From assembly GCA_963970005.1 (NCBI GenBank), contig CAXAMN010021718.1:767243-831242 (forward strand): a stretch of DNA of 64,000 bases, written 5' to 3'. Positions 1-10,641 of this stretch are shown piece after piece. The stretch's first letter is position 1, and the number at the start of each line of letters is the position of its first letter. The DNA is from Durusdinium trenchii. Its lineage: Eukaryota > Sar > Dinophyceae > Suessiales > Symbiodiniaceae. Position numbers and translations under genes: made by a program. Under the pieces are notes generated by a model. That model was not told where the DNA came from and ran no database searches. It saw nothing but the letters and a program-made list of their open reading frames with translations.

Positions 1-686
1 GCGTTCGATCGTCAAAAACGGAAGGGTTCCTGACATCATCTTTTTTCCCCAAGCAAATACATGGTGGCAGTATGGTGCAACCCTAAAGAAGGCGCACCAT
101 ACTGCAAGATGTTACTTAGCAAGATCTTACTTCCTCTTGCACCTTCTCAATCAGTTGCCAAGAGCACTTAAGTGGATCAAAGCAGGTCGGTTTACCATGA
201 ACAGCCTACTTGCCAGGCGGTTAGGGGGGAAGGTTGGTTTTGACCTTCCACCATCGTGCGCCCCTCCTCCATCTTCCATCCCGTTGGTGCTGCCCAGGGC
301 TCCAGGTTCGCATTCCGCGCAGCGATAGGTCTTCCCCTTATCGTCTTCAACTTCTTGAGATGATCGGCCAGGCGTACACAGCCCGCAGGACACTGCACCC
401 TCGCGGCTATTGAGGAAGGCTTGATTCCTGGCCAGTGAGAAAAAGCTGGCAAACTGTCTTTTTCCCCGCCGAAGGCAACAAACGAAAGGTAGCTAGACGG
501 TTCACTTTGGAACGGCAATGTTTTGTGAGACACATGTTCAAGACCAGTCTAAAACTCTGAAATCCTATACTTTTGAAAGAGATTCAAAAATGGGTTGTCC
601 AGTTTTCAACCATGCCCCGTCTCTGGTCATTGTGTTTTTCTAGGGACCGAAAGTGTGCACACTTGGATTGAGATGATTTTCAAAAG
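1..686. other. No gene recognised
   Basis: I see no convincing coding region, RNA gene or repeat here. Short ORFs on both strands overlap each other and show no domain or composition that favours one of them. Confidence 0.5.
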
Positions 687-838
687 GTAGTAGTAGTAGC
701 AGTAGCAGTAGCAGTAGCAGTAGCAGTAGTAGCAGTAGCAGTATAGGAGCAGGAGCAGGAGCAGGAGGAGGAGGAGTCGTCGTCGTCGTCGGTGGTAGTA
801 GTGATAGCAGTAGCAGTAGCAGTAGCAGTAGTAGCAGT

Positions 839-871
<33 letters not shown>

Positions 872-928
872 AGGAGGAGGAGTCGTCGTTGCCGTCGTCG
901 GTGGTAGTAGTAGTAGTAGTAGCAGTAG
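687..928. repeat. Compound AGT/AGC/AGG trinucleotide microsatellite
   Basis: About 240 bp built almost wholly from AGT, AGC, AGG and TCG triplets. The block AGC-AGG-GTCGTC-GGTGGTAGT appears twice, so the array itself has been partly duplicated. Read on the minus strand it gives a poly-leucine ORF, which I treat as an artefact of the triplet repeat. Confidence 0.95.
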
Positions 929-1880
929 AACTTGGGAAGAAAAGCGGCGAAGTGAGATGACTGGATAAGTAGATTAGTACTTATGAAACAACCCGACCCC
1001 TTCAATTTCCTTTCAACGTAGAGGTGTTTTCATTCACCAGTTCAGAATCCAATTCCTCAGATAAGGTCAAAGGTTAGCCACTGACTGGCAACCCATGGCA
1101 GAAGGGCACAAGATCAAATGCAAACGTTGAAATTGAGCAGGGCCAAGCCAAGTGAGCAAGGCTATGAATCTGCAATCAATCTGAACAGGGCCAAAATGAG
1201 ACAATTCTGGGATGTGGGAAGCTGGAAAGGGCCTTGGTAACAACGGGACACCCAGAAGTTCGGAGCACTTCCAAAGTGAGTTCGGAAGTCTTCCCTCCTG
1301 GGAAGGCTCTTCATTCACCTTCACCTGCTGGTAACAACGATGTGATACCAGAGAGGTTTTGTGGCAAGCTTTGGGCAGTCTTCTTGGGAGCTGAACTAAT
1401 CTGATGCAAAAACGAATGTGATGCAAAAAGGGATCTCCCATCTCTATTAAATATATATATATACACATATACAATGGGACAGACGGTAGGGTATAGTTTA
1501 AAGATCCAAACCTTCAAAAGCCTTCAATCTGCAAGCCTGGATCATATGCTTGAGGTTGAGTAGATCATTCCAGCTGGATGCAAGACATGTGATTTAAGTG
1601 TAGCAAGGCCGTAAAAGAAACCGGATAGTATACCTTCCACCAGCAAACACGTTCCATCCGACTGAGAAACCATGAGAAACTGCGACGTCTCAAAGCCTCT
1701 TTTCTTGAAAACAGGTGGAGACTTAAAGGGTGCCAAAAATTCAATGACTCTCCGACTTTCCTCGAATGATGAAAACGTAGCCAATCACATGTGCAGAACT
1801 GACCCTCTTGGGACCTGGGAGACCAAAAGAGGATTCCGGACAATAGTCTAGAATTACAAAATATGGTAAGGCCAGAATCC
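929..1880. other. No gene recognised; short TA/TATATA run near 1447-1470
   Basis: Unique-looking DNA with a short AT dinucleotide run. ORFs on the minus strand are short, low in complexity and without recognisable motifs. Confidence 0.45.
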
Positions 1881-1883
1881 TTG

Positions 1884-2112
1884 ATTAAAAAATATCGAAA
1901 AAATCAAAAAATGGAAAAAGTCAAATGGAAAAGTCAAAGTCAAAAAATCAAATTGAAAAGTCAAAGATAAGTAGAAAAAAGAACGTAAAAAATAACATCA
2001 AAAGTAGACCGCTGCACGAAAATGTCAAAAATGTAAAAAACAAAAAAGAAAGTCAAATAAAAGATTGAAAACATGTCAAAAAAGTCAACCGCTCGAAAAA
2101 GTCAAAAACAAA
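1884..2112. repeat. AGTCAAA-type low-complexity tract
   Basis: A degenerate A-rich stretch in which AGTCAAA or a close variant recurs many times. It abuts the left copy of the 168-bp repeat. A tract of the same composition, reverse-complemented, abuts the right copy at 11,848-12,010. Confidence 0.75.
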
Positions 2113-2126
2113 TTTTTTGAACAGTC

Positions 2127-2294
2127 GTCAAAGTACCGAAGGCGGCGCGACGGTCCGAGGTAGCAGCAAAGGACTTTTGGGCCAAGAGCGATCTGCAGGT
2201 AATGCAGAGTGGAAAACAGTTGCAAGTGACATGGTGCTTTCCTCCAAAGCTAGTATGCTTGATTGCCACGCTGTTCGTTCTGAAAACTTTCAGA
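2127..2294. repeat. 168-bp direct repeat, left copy
   Basis: Starts near TCAAAGTACCGAAGGCGG and ends near ACTTTCAG. It matches 11,675-11,842 in the same orientation with only about five differences by eye. The two copies bracket the 9.4-kb retroelement block. Neither copy has clear TG...CA ends, so I do not call them LTRs outright. Confidence 0.9.
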
Positions 2295-2299
2295 CCCCT

Positions 2300-2716
2300 C
2301 CTTAGCTTTTGAGGGAGCACCAGCCTTGGACCGTTTTTCGGTCTTGCGTCGGTGGGGCCCAGCTTCTGGCAAAGCTTCTTCGCTGGGCCGCAGTCGCCAC
2401 AGGCTTGTTGACATAGCCTGCAGGATTGGTTCTCTCTCGCGGCCTGCTCATTTTGGTCATCATAGTTTGTGTAACTGAGGGTCTCCTTGATCTGGGCGAC
2501 CAAAATCTTCACTCCTTTGTCAGTCGGCTGACCGGCGTCTTTTGTGATCGTGCTCTCGAGGGACTTTGCGCCCGTGATGGCGATCATCAAAGGTCGAGCC
2601 ATCTCCTTTTCGATGTTGATCAAGGGGGCTAACCGCCCTAGCTGAGTTCCAAACGTTCCTCCAAACATCTTTGATAGCGCTAGCGACGTCGCTATGTCGA
2701 AAGCAGGCAACGCCAT
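2300..2716 (-). CDS. Hypothetical coding remnant next to the LINE endonuclease
   Basis: A minus-strand frame stays open from 2,716 through to 2,102 (204 residues), the last part running through the 168-bp repeat. The first 110 residues have a normal protein composition, with alternating hydrophobic and charged segments (for example ATSLALSKMFGGTFG and KGVKILVAQIKETLSY). I do not recognise a domain. It follows the element B endonuclease on the same strand, in another frame, so it could be the linker region of that LINE or an unrelated gene fragment. Confidence 0.35.
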
Positions 2717-2782
2717 CCTTTAGCACAGTCGGCATACATGTGTTCTCCGTGCTTTTTAGCCCACTGGATCCGAGCGGAGAGG

Positions 2783-3770
2783 TTACTTTTCATGCGATTT
2801 TGCGAAGAATCCAATCGGGTCTTTTTCAACTAGTCCCCTTTTCGGTTGATTGGTGAAATTCCACGTTTCAGCGAATCGTGCCCGTATGACTGGTACCAAA
2901 TTTTTCGCAAATTTATGAAACTCAGGAGAAATGTCAAAGTTTGGGCGGGTTGCAATTTTCTTCAGAAAGGTTTCGACTCGGGCACGATAGTTTAACCGTT
3001 TCCGACTTGCCATGTCTCCAAGATTGAGCCAATTGCGCTTGGCCACACGTTTGGGGCATACTTCTGTGCCTTTTGTTTGAGGGTCTGCCTTGGGATTAGA
3101 TGCAAGAAAGAGTCCCACGAGCGCTTTGTTCCATTGCGCCTTATCAACATCGATTGTATTGGGGAGTTTGTGAAGGAACTGAGCCTGGAAAAGTTTAGAC
3201 CACTGATCACGGAGAGCACACGTCCACTGGTCCCTTGACATGCCGGGAGGTATCTCAAAGACGGTTGGCTTGGGGATGGTCCACCGACAGGTATCCTCAA
3301 ACCATGTCTGCTTCAAAGTGGCGCAGAAGGGTTTGTGATCGCTGACGCGGTAATGGGCAAAGCAGACGGGGCTAGTCAAACTCACCTGATTGGTAGAAAT
3401 GTGGTCGATTGTTTGAGATCCCTGCCAACGTGTTGGGTAGCCAGCCAGTCCCTGGGCAGGCAGTGCTCCATGGATCTTGGCAGAGGTTGAGAAAGGCCCC
3501 TGAGCGAGGGGGTGGTTGAAATCACCTGCCCAAAGGAATGGTCTATTTTCTGCACCGATGCGGCAAGCCTGAAAATTGTCAATATGTTTTTCCGCGGCCA
3601 GGTTGTGTACCGGATCAGGACGTGGGGGGGGGGCGCATAGTTGATTACCGACCACTCACCGATTTGCACGATCAGAGTTTGAAAGGACTGGGTGTCTCCC
3701 TCAAGGATCCTGTAAACAAGTTTGTGGGAGCGAATCCCTGGGAAAGCTTGCGGCCTCGGCAGTGACTGTT
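2783..3770 (-). pseudogene. LINE endonuclease domain, partial (element B)
   Basis: An endonuclease/exonuclease/phosphatase-fold (APE-like) domain of a non-LTR retrotransposon, which would nick target DNA to prime reverse transcription. Visible motifs are WAGDFNHP, then RWQGSQTIDHIS, then VSDHKPFCA, the last holding the conserved SDH. The first part (HKLVYRILEGD, IGEWSVINY) lies in a different frame from the rest, with a shift near 3,590-3,620. About the first 100 residues of a normal domain are missing where the sequence meets the reverse transcriptase of element A near 3,770. After the domain the frame continues about 150 residues into a basic linker. No reverse transcriptase follows, so this is a fragment. 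Confidence 0.75.
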
Positions 3771-3849
3771 TACTGGCAAACATGCAATTCGATGCGCTCG
3801 AACAACGGCCTCTTGGACACGTTTGGCGGCAGTTGGACGAGTTGCACTG

Positions 3850-4803
3850 CGGCGATCAGAAACAAAGTCCACTCTCAACACTCTAGTGGAAGTCACGATT
3901 TGGTGATCAAGGAATCCCGCCTGCTTGAGCACGGCAGCATCACCTGGTTTCTTTGGGCAAACCTTAAGCTTATCAAGATTTTACTTTCTTGAAACCCAAT
4001 CTGGGCGGAGCAGCTCTGCCAGGCTTGGACCACAGCTTGGGCAACTCTGGGACTAGGAACGACAACGTTGCGATCATCCAGGTAAGTGGCCAACACGAAA
4101 TTGGAGGTGTCTTTGCGTTTAGATTGCAGGTCAGCTTCCACTGCTTGCGTCAGACCTGCCAAAACAGCGAGGAGACATAAGGGGCTAAGCGCATCTCCCT
4201 GAGGCAGTGATGTGTTCACCAGTGCTGGTTGGCTTTGGCATTGTTGACCGAAACACAGAAATCTTTCTTGCGTCCACACTTGCCGACACACCTCCACCAG
4301 GGGTCTGGGTGCCCCGAGTGAGAGGAGAGCCTCTGAGGCAAGTTCAGGGCGAAGAAAATCAAAGCGCATTTACTATAGTCGAGACTGATCAGCACGGCAT
4401 GGTCCTGAAAGGCTGCATCAAGGGACTGGACAGCTTGGTGCACCCCACGGTTAGGGACCGCTCCACAACTCGTTGGAGGGATCCACCGGGACAACCATTC
4501 ACGAGCGGTCACACGGCGAACCCATGTCGAGGCAATGACTCTCCAAAGAATGCATTGCACTGCGATGGGCCGAGCGCCAGCACAGGAAACTGAACCATCT
4601 GGTCTGGTTTCCGCACCTTCTTTTACCAGGAAAACTTGTCGAATCTGTTTCCAGCTTGTCGGGACGAGACCCTTTAGTATCCAGGCATGAGCAAGATCAC
4701 AGAACACGGTCCAGGTCTCCAGGGGCCAGTCCACGATCTTGGATCCTGACCAACCATCGATGCCGGCGGACGAACCATCCATGAGGTGAGCTTGGGTCTG
4801 CAA
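3850..4803 (-). pseudogene. LINE reverse transcriptase domain (element A)
   Basis: Synthesises cDNA from the element's RNA. Fingers: GARPIAVQCILWRVIAS. Motif A: VLISLDYSK with the catalytic Asp. Motif B: NTSLPQGDALSPL. Motif C: FVLATYLDDRNVV with the YxDD pair. The thumb begins with TRVLRVDFVSDRR near 3,870. Motif A and the following segment (FDFLRPELASEALL) lie in different frames, so there is a frameshift near 4,370. All catalytic aspartates are still encoded. The domain stops where element B's endonuclease begins, so the C-terminal part, including any RNase H, is absent. Confidence 0.85.
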
Positions 4804-5600
4804 TTCCTCAGGCTGAAGTGAGGTCCATTGGAGAGGAGTTGTGGTTGGCGCACGGTGGCGCCACCACGGTATGCCTGCCGTGAGAGCGTGACACAGACGG
4901 AACCAAATTCTCTCCCAAAAATTCTCAAGATGGATAACGTGTCCTGCACACAGGTCGCAGGGGCTTGTTGGGGCAAAGCTTCATCAAAGACAGTCTGGGT
5001 AGCATTGGCACTGCTTTTGTGCACCCAACGGTTTGCTGCGCGACCATCCTCCTTCATGGAAGATTTCCAAGCATGAAGGCGATCTTTGGATGCTGCTGCG
5101 GCTGATTTGGAAATTTCGATTTCCAGTAGAGAAACACCATTAAAGATGGATTTTCCGACCATGGAGAGCACGTTTTTGGCGCGCAGTTTGCGGAGCAGTG
5201 CTTCGGCCTCCTCAACGCTAACGATTGTCGCTTGGCTTCTAAGGCTTGACCTAAGAGTTTACGAAGACTGCGCTCACGAAAGGAAATCTGCTGTTTGGCG
5301 CGAACAGTTTGCACTGCGTTCAGGCGAACTTTCGGGAAACTTCCTTTGCTTCTGGCGGAGCCTTTGTTGGGAGAAGTGTACCCTAAAGTGCGAAGGGCGT
5401 CCACATGCATGTGCTCTGCCAACGCACAGAAAGCAGCCCCATCGAAGTCGACATCACCTGTGAATTGCATTGGGCTTTGGTTTAGCCAAGCATCTTGCAG
5501 GGCCTTGCGCCAGAGAGCTCGGGGTACCTCAGTGGGCTTTGAAAGCTTCCGGGTGTTCACATATTCACAGAAAGGCAGAAGGTAAGGTTGCGCACGGCCT
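4804..5600 (-). pseudogene. Linker between endonuclease and RT, element A
   Basis: Two overlapping minus-strand frames cover this stretch (5,054-5,704 and 4,674-5,171). They read as one linker protein with a frame change near 5,160. The sequence is rich in Arg, Lys and Leu (FRERSLRKLLGQALEAKRQ, then ASKDRLHAWKSSMKEDGR), as expected for the helical segment that joins the nuclease to the RT fingers. No separate function is suggested. Confidence 0.65.
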
Positions 5601-6150
5601 GCTTTTCTGAGCTCTGCTCCAAAGCCAGTCAATGGCACGGTGACCTTCCCAGCGAGTCGGTAGGAATTCTCCCGACAAGGGGTCTTTGACCCCAGCAACT
5701 TCACTGCCTGGAAAGCATCCCTGCAAAAGATCCCAGTTCAGGGGAGTGACATTCCAATCGCCCCCTGCAATGCACGGCACGCCCGGACGGCATCCTAAAA
5801 ACCACTCCTCTAGAGTGGACAAGAGATGGGTAGGGTCAACTTTAGGTCGGTTGTAGACGCCCGCCAAAATCTGATTGACCAGTATGGCAACTCCACCAGT
5901 GGCATAACAGGCGCCTAGCCTATTGATCGAATCAGGGGCTCGGGCACTGAAGACACGGTAGCCGTGCTTGGAACACCAGGCAAAATCGCTGAACTTCACC
6001 TCAGTCATTCGAATTCTTGTAGACTTAGGAAGTCTAGTTTACGGGCAAAGGCGAGTTCTGCACACTTCCACGCTCCTTCTGCTCCATCAACATTTGCAGT
6101 ACAACCGGAAAGAAAGCCTTCAGGGCCTGGGTGGGGCTCAATCCTCCTTA
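5600..6150 (-). pseudogene. APE-like endonuclease domain (element A)
   Basis: Contains the catalytic-site motif PCIAGGDWNVTPL and, downstream, PTRWEGHRAIDWLWSR, which matches the RWxGxxAIDW signature also seen in element B. The upstream part (GYRVFSARAPDSINRLG, GGVAILVN) fits the beta-sandwich of this fold. The frame changes near 5,620, just after DWLWSR. Comparison with the element B domain shows the same motif order but clearly different sequence, so the two belong to different subfamilies. Confidence 0.8.
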
Positions 6151-7740
6151 GTAAGCAAAGGAACGAAGGACTTGCGCGTCGCCAGGGACGCGATTCTCTA
6201 AGGCTTGCAGCTCAAGAGCTGTGGCTTTGCAAGTGATTAACTGGTCCAAGGCAGCTTGAGGAGGCGATGCGGCCCGCCTCAGGTCAATCCACCACGACAG
6301 ACGATTTCCCTGCCAGGCTTTTATGCAACCTGACAAACCAAGGCACCGAGAAGACATACCTTTAAGGAATCCCCGGGTTCGAGTGCAGACTCGACATGTG
6401 AAACTCCATTGCCGACCCTGAGCCCTTCCTATGCCAGAAGGTAGCATGCATAGATCATGGCCACTTTGTGCGGCGACCTTTGGTATTTGGCTAGCAGCAT
6501 TCTGTCGTCTTTTGTCGATCAAAGGTTGGGCGAGTCGCTGTCGCTTTTGGCGGTGCTCAGGGGTCTTGATTTTCTGAAGGTACAACTCCCGGGCACTCAT
6601 GTTGGCACAAGTTTATACATGGGCCGCGCGACTCTTTCGCGGCGTTCGGTCTGAAATAAAAGGCAGACCGAGGCCACAATGCGCACACGTCCAGGCTCTC
6701 TGATCAACCGGCAAGTTCGCAACAGCTATAATTTGCACAGGTCTTGCAAAAGCATGATTGGCTTCAGAGCGCCGATCTTTATGGTAGGTACGTAAGTGGT
6801 AGCCACGGGCGGCTTGGCAAGCATGCTTTGTAACACCTCGGGCCACAAAATGGCACCGATTGCAAGTCCAGGTAAAATTGTCTTGGACGGTCTTGTATGC
6901 ATTAGAACCAGGCTTGGCTTTTTGTGGGATATGCGAATGTTCGAGACTGTCAAGGTCGGCACGAGTGCGTTTACTTGTAGTAGACACAGCGGGCTTGTTG
7001 TTCTTTGACGCTTTCACAGGTTGGCGCCCAACACACTGGATGCGAGCATGGGTAACGGCCAGCTGTTGAGCGGTGGGAGTCCTATGAGAACGCACTATCG
7101 GATTGCGGTCATCAGGTTGCTTTCCCCAAAGCCGTTTACGAACACTTGGAGCCGCACTGGCCGAACGCACTGTTACCAATGGAGCCGTACTGGACATGGA
7201 TGTAGAAAAACGCTCAGCTTCTTCTGCACCCCCCGTTGTGGGCCCACTTTTGACAGTGCCTGATTCACTGGGCCCGAAACGACTCGCAGCTTTGGGTTGT
7301 CGCAGTGCAGTGGAACATACACCCTGCTCTCTTGCCTGTTCAACAAGCTCACCCAACTTTCCTGTTCGTTCTGAGTTAACTACAAGCTCACCCTTCTTCC
7401 TTGTTTGTTCTGAGTTCACTGCAAGAAGCTCACCCTTCTTCCTTGGTCGTTCTGAGTTGAATTCACAAAGCTCACCCTTCTGCCTTGTCCGTTCTGAGAT
7501 CACTCCAAAAGACTCACCCTTCTTCCATGTCCGTTCTGAGTGGGCCAGAGACGCGGCACCACCAACATCGTGTTTAGGCAGTGAGAAGCAAACGGATGGT
7601 GAAGAGTAGGTCGTCAGGTTCAAAACAGACGGCGGCCGAACGTCAACCTCCTGTTGGGAGGCTAAGGTCCGGAGCGACGAGGAAGATCGAGGACGCGTCG
7701 ATGGGCATGTGTGGAGGCTCAGAACCCGACTGGATTCCAA
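6148..7740 (-). pseudogene. LINE ORF1-like protein with zinc fingers and SER-KKGEL repeats
   Basis: A nucleic-acid-binding protein of the element. Residues about 65-140 hold five tandem repeats of about 13 residues with the core SERTRKKGEL, separated by short variable spacers. Further on are CxxC-type fingers (WTCNRCHFVARGVTKHAC followed by a His pair, WTCAHCGLGLP, FTCRVCTRTRG). The frame is the same on both sides of a single in-frame TAA at 6,613-6,615, so the ORF is one unit of roughly 530 codons broken once. The basic C-terminal part (KIKTPEHRQKRQRLAQ) leads into the endonuclease. Confidence 0.7.
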
Positions 7741-8601
7741 AGCCTTGGTACAAGTCCTGGAGTGCTAAAACGTGTTCAGGATGTTCGGGACAAACCAAGT
7801 TGCCTGCGAGATCCTTGCCTTGCCGGATAGAGCTTTTGACAGTTTCGAACGAGGTGAGCTTGGGACATTCTGTCCACTCGGGGGGTGAACACTGCGAACC
7901 TTTGGGAGAGCAAAACAAGAGCCGGCGTCATTATGATCAGCGTCGTCGGAAGGTTTTGGAGTAGCCGGGTCATCGATCCACTCCCACCAACCTGAGCTTT
8001 GAACTTGGTAAGGACGCCACGAACCGTCACTGTTGCGCCACCATCGGGTCACACCTGTTGGCTCTTTGCGGTCTTGCGGCCAAAGAGCAGTTCCCTGACC
8101 AGAAGGCGAAACGGCAGGGCCGTCTGAAAACAAGACAATCCGTCGACGCTTCTTGGGTCTGGACGTTTTAGGTCAAGTTCTGTGTGGCTTGCTGAAGGAG
8201 GTTGAGCAACTGGGAACTGGACATACCACCTTGATTCAGAAGCTGTTTCAGTCCCTGCAGCAAGCTCTGAGCACAAACTTGTGCAGCGGCTGAGTCTCCT
8301 CCGTGTCTTGAGTCACGCTGGCGTCGTTTCCGACGTGTACGGGTAGAACCTCCAGCTCCACCTGACACACTTCACTCATGACCTCATTCAGCGTGGGGGG
8401 CAGGGGTTTTTGGACATCTGGGCTGGGAACCTCAAGTGGAATGCGAATGTAGGGACCGTAGTGGACAGGAGAAAAAGGACAAACGCCAGAGGTAGTCTGA
8501 CCAAGCCGTTTTAGGAACATGGTCCACCTAAATCTTCTATTAGTTAACCGGCGCATGTCCGTAGCGTCGTCCCTGAACAAGACGACACTGCCAAAGAACA
8601 C
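7643..8601 (-). pseudogene. 5' coding segment of LINE element A
   Basis: Several minus-strand frames in succession (8,248-8,601; 8,168-8,368; 7,765-8,133; 7,643-7,918) have protein-like composition. One holds a Trp-rich segment (VTRWWRNSDGSWRPYQV, then WWEWIDDP), another a Gln/Leu-rich helix (LLQGLKQLLNQGG). The alternation of frames indicates frameshifts. The position upstream of the zinc-finger ORF suggests an N-terminal part of ORF1. I recognise no named domain. Confidence 0.5.
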
Positions 8602-8619
8602 GCCACTTGCAACCGTGGC

Positions 8620-9170
8620 AATGCACTTGGTCCTTGGATTTGAGTTTGGAACGCAAACAATGTCTCAGTTTTTTCCTCCGGCGACGTCTCCAACGTAGCC
8701 TGTAGGAATTCCGAGTGTGAGCGAGTCGAAGTTCGACGCGACAAGCGTGGTGAACAGGGGTCGGGCCGGAAAGGTCCAACAGACACCCAACCACACCCAA
8801 AAACAACAACCAAGCCCAATAAAGGAGAGGGTTGCGAAAATCAAATGACCAGAAAACCCAAATCCATGAAATGACCTCCAATGCTCCGATCGTGTAGACA
8901 AAGCCGGCGGCGGCTTCGCGCAGCGGCAGCAGTGTTTCCAGCGGTGCGTGGGTATCATTTCCAACAGCGGCTCGAATTCCGACGCGCAGCAAGAGTACAT
9001 TGCAGCGTTCGGGTCCGCCCGGGGGTCCTTGTGGGGGAAAGGTCACTGAAGTCAGCCCATGGGTAAGCCACGGCTGGTGGAGAGAAGATCTCCAAATTGG
9101 CAGGCAAAGTGCAGGCAGGGGCAGTAGGCAAGGCAAGACAGCTCGTCAGCAGCAGCATCATCAGCGTTGG
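8620..9170 (-). CDS. Hydrophobic leader ORF at the 5' end of LINE element A
   Basis: One frame starts MMLLLTSCLALPTAPACT at about 9,160, a good secretory signal peptide. A neighbouring frame (8,540-9,136) carries two strongly hydrophobic segments (ISWIWVFWSFDFRNPLLYW and AWLLFLGVVGCLLDL), followed by a very basic stretch (RWRRRRRKKLRH). Together they look like a small secreted or membrane protein with a frame change between signal and membrane part. It lies directly upstream of the LINE 5' segment on the same strand. It may be part of the element or a flanking host exon. Confidence 0.4.
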
Positions 9171-9944
9171 CCGCCCCTGGCCATGACATTTTCTGGATTG
9201 CAATTTTTCTTAGTTCTTTTGAATTCTTGTCGAGATTCTTTGTCATCTTCTTTTCCATCTTTTGGTAGGGGTCTTGAATGAATTCTTTTACTTTCAGTAA
9301 TCATGCTGACACGATCCGAAGATCGAATTTCGCGGGCCCTCTTCGCACCAAGTTCCTCGAACTTGGCCCGCATCTGCCACGAGGCGGCGGACCCAAAGAT
9401 GCCCGGGTTTTTGCAAAGCTGGATTTTACCGTACCCTTTCCCTGGGAACTAAATCGCTCAACGAGTTGAACCAAGTTTTGTAGGGGTCCCTGAGATCCCT
9501 GCACCTTGGTTTGAAGAACAAGAGCTTTGAGCACTGCGAGTATAGAAGATTCATCGAGATCGGTCGATTGGGTGAAACGAACCGAGCGCGGAGAGTGGGG
9601 TTCGCTTGGAAAGGATGTTCCCTTCCCCTTCCCTTTGGGAACGCGTTTCCCTTTGCTTTGGTGATCCACTTTGAGCTTGGGATCCGACTTCTATCCCTAC
9701 GTCGCGGCGAAACCCGCGGGCTAGAACCCGTAGAGCGTCCTCTGGTGGATTCAGAAGGAGGGTTGTCAACTTTGGGGGTGCGCAGAAGAAGGTCTTTCAA
9801 GACGTTTTCGGGCTGTAGTGGAGAATCGGAAATTGAATTCGATCGGCTCGCATCAGGGGTGAGAACCGTCGCGGGCGCAGTCGTGCAAAGCATCGTCTTG
9901 TCCGCTTCGGGATTTGAAGAAAATAATTCCGATCGTGAGCACAA
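9161..9944 (-). CDS. LINE 5' segment-like coding remnant (second element)
   Basis: Overlapping minus-strand frames (9,426-9,944; 9,301-9,669; 9,161-9,373) show Ser/Arg/Pro-rich low-complexity sequence, then a helix (SSILAVLKALVLQTKVQG, NLVQLVERFSSQGKG), then a Lys/Glu-rich tail (FEELGAKRAREIRSS). The Leu/Gln helix recalls the one in the 5' segment of element A near 8,200-8,360. I read it as the 5' part of another LINE copy. No catalytic domain is attached here. Confidence 0.4.
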
Positions 9945-10044
9945 AGCCTTGTAGCCTTCGATCTCTGATGAACAGAGCGTGCGATTCGAAGGTTGGGCTT
10001 CCGACTAGGGTATCCTTTGCCAAGGTTCCAAAAAATGGAGTCGA

Positions 10045-10641
10045 TCAGCTCGCAAAAAAGAGCTGAATTGTCTGAATTGGAGTCGCGCATAGCGTCTTCG
10101 CTTCCCCCCAACCCATTGACCTGGGTAGACAAGGCGTTTTGACGACCATGATGGGGGGGATGACCGATCCAGTGCACCCATCTCTTTTAGATTTCTTCTT
10201 CTTTTGGAGGGGAAGACCAACGCTAGGGGAGGTGAGATCGCCTTCTCCCAACAAAACAGAACTTGGTTGGTATTCAAACATGGTTACGGTAACGAGACCC
10301 AGCCAAACGACAAAAGCTAGAGAGAACCAGCGGCGCAACCCCAGCCCACTAGCCCGCTCAACAAAACGTTCAACAGGAACATCCCAAACATATTGATTGT
10401 CCAGGTCTTCCCAAAGGCCAAGGCACAACTTTCTTTCCAAATGTGGCGGTCGCAGTGCGACAGTGCCATTGTACATCGCCGTCTGCGCGCTACGCCGTTG
10501 CGACAAACTAGGAGGCTGATCAACGAGCCAGGGGCCAAGCATCTGGCCATGTTTATTTGATGCCAAGTCACTTGAGGTGCAGGAGGAGGTGCCGAGCGAC
10601 AACGAAAAACAAGAAACAAGAACGAGCGAACGGAACAACAA
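10045..10641 (-). CDS. Second hydrophobic leader ORF, signal plus transmembrane
   Basis: A 198-residue open frame that begins MLFRSLVLVSCFSLSLG, a plausible signal peptide, and has one strong membrane segment (RWFSLAFVVWLGLVTVTMF) near residues 105-125, followed by a Lys-rich stretch (LPLQKKKKSKRDG). The order signal, membrane segment, basic patch is the same as in the leader upstream of element A. It is followed on the same strand by LINE-like 5' sequence. The sequence itself is not clearly alignable to the first leader. Confidence 0.4.
   Translation of the reverse strand: MLFRSLVLVSCFSLSLGTSSCTSSDLASNKHGQMLGPWLVDQPPSLSQRRSAQTAMYNGTVALRPPHLERKLCLGLWEDLDNQYVWDVPVERFVERASGLGLRRWFSLAFVVWLGLVTVTMFEYQPSSVLLGEGDLTSPSVGLPLQKKKKSKRDGCTGSVIPPIMVVKTPCLPRSMGWGEAKTLCATPIQTIQLFFAS

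Larger units (their letters stand above)
3780..9200 (-). mobile_element. Non-LTR (LINE) retrotransposon relic, element A
   Basis: Reading on the minus strand the order is: a signal-like and transmembrane leader (9.2-8.6 kb), a low-complexity 5' coding segment (8.6-7.6 kb), a zinc-finger ORF with tandem peptide repeats (7.74-6.15 kb), an APE-type endonuclease (6.15-5.6 kb), a linker (5.7-4.8 kb) and a reverse transcriptase (4.8-3.85 kb). This order fits APE-bearing LINEs of dinoflagellates. The reading frame is broken several times: a stop at 6,613-6,615, and frame changes near 5,620, 5,160, 4,800 and 4,370. The 3' end is lost in the RT thumb region near 3,780, which is unusual because LINE copies normally lose the 5' end. 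No poly-A tail or target-site duplication was found. Confidence 0.8.

Noticed and set aside
640-1005. Poly-leucine/proline ORF on the minus strand
   Set aside because: It is only the translation of the AGC/AGT/AGG microsatellite.
2783-10641. Simple nested insertion of LINE element A into LINE element B
   Set aside because: The pieces do not add up: the RT end of A and the first part of B's endonuclease are both missing at the junction, and B has no RT.
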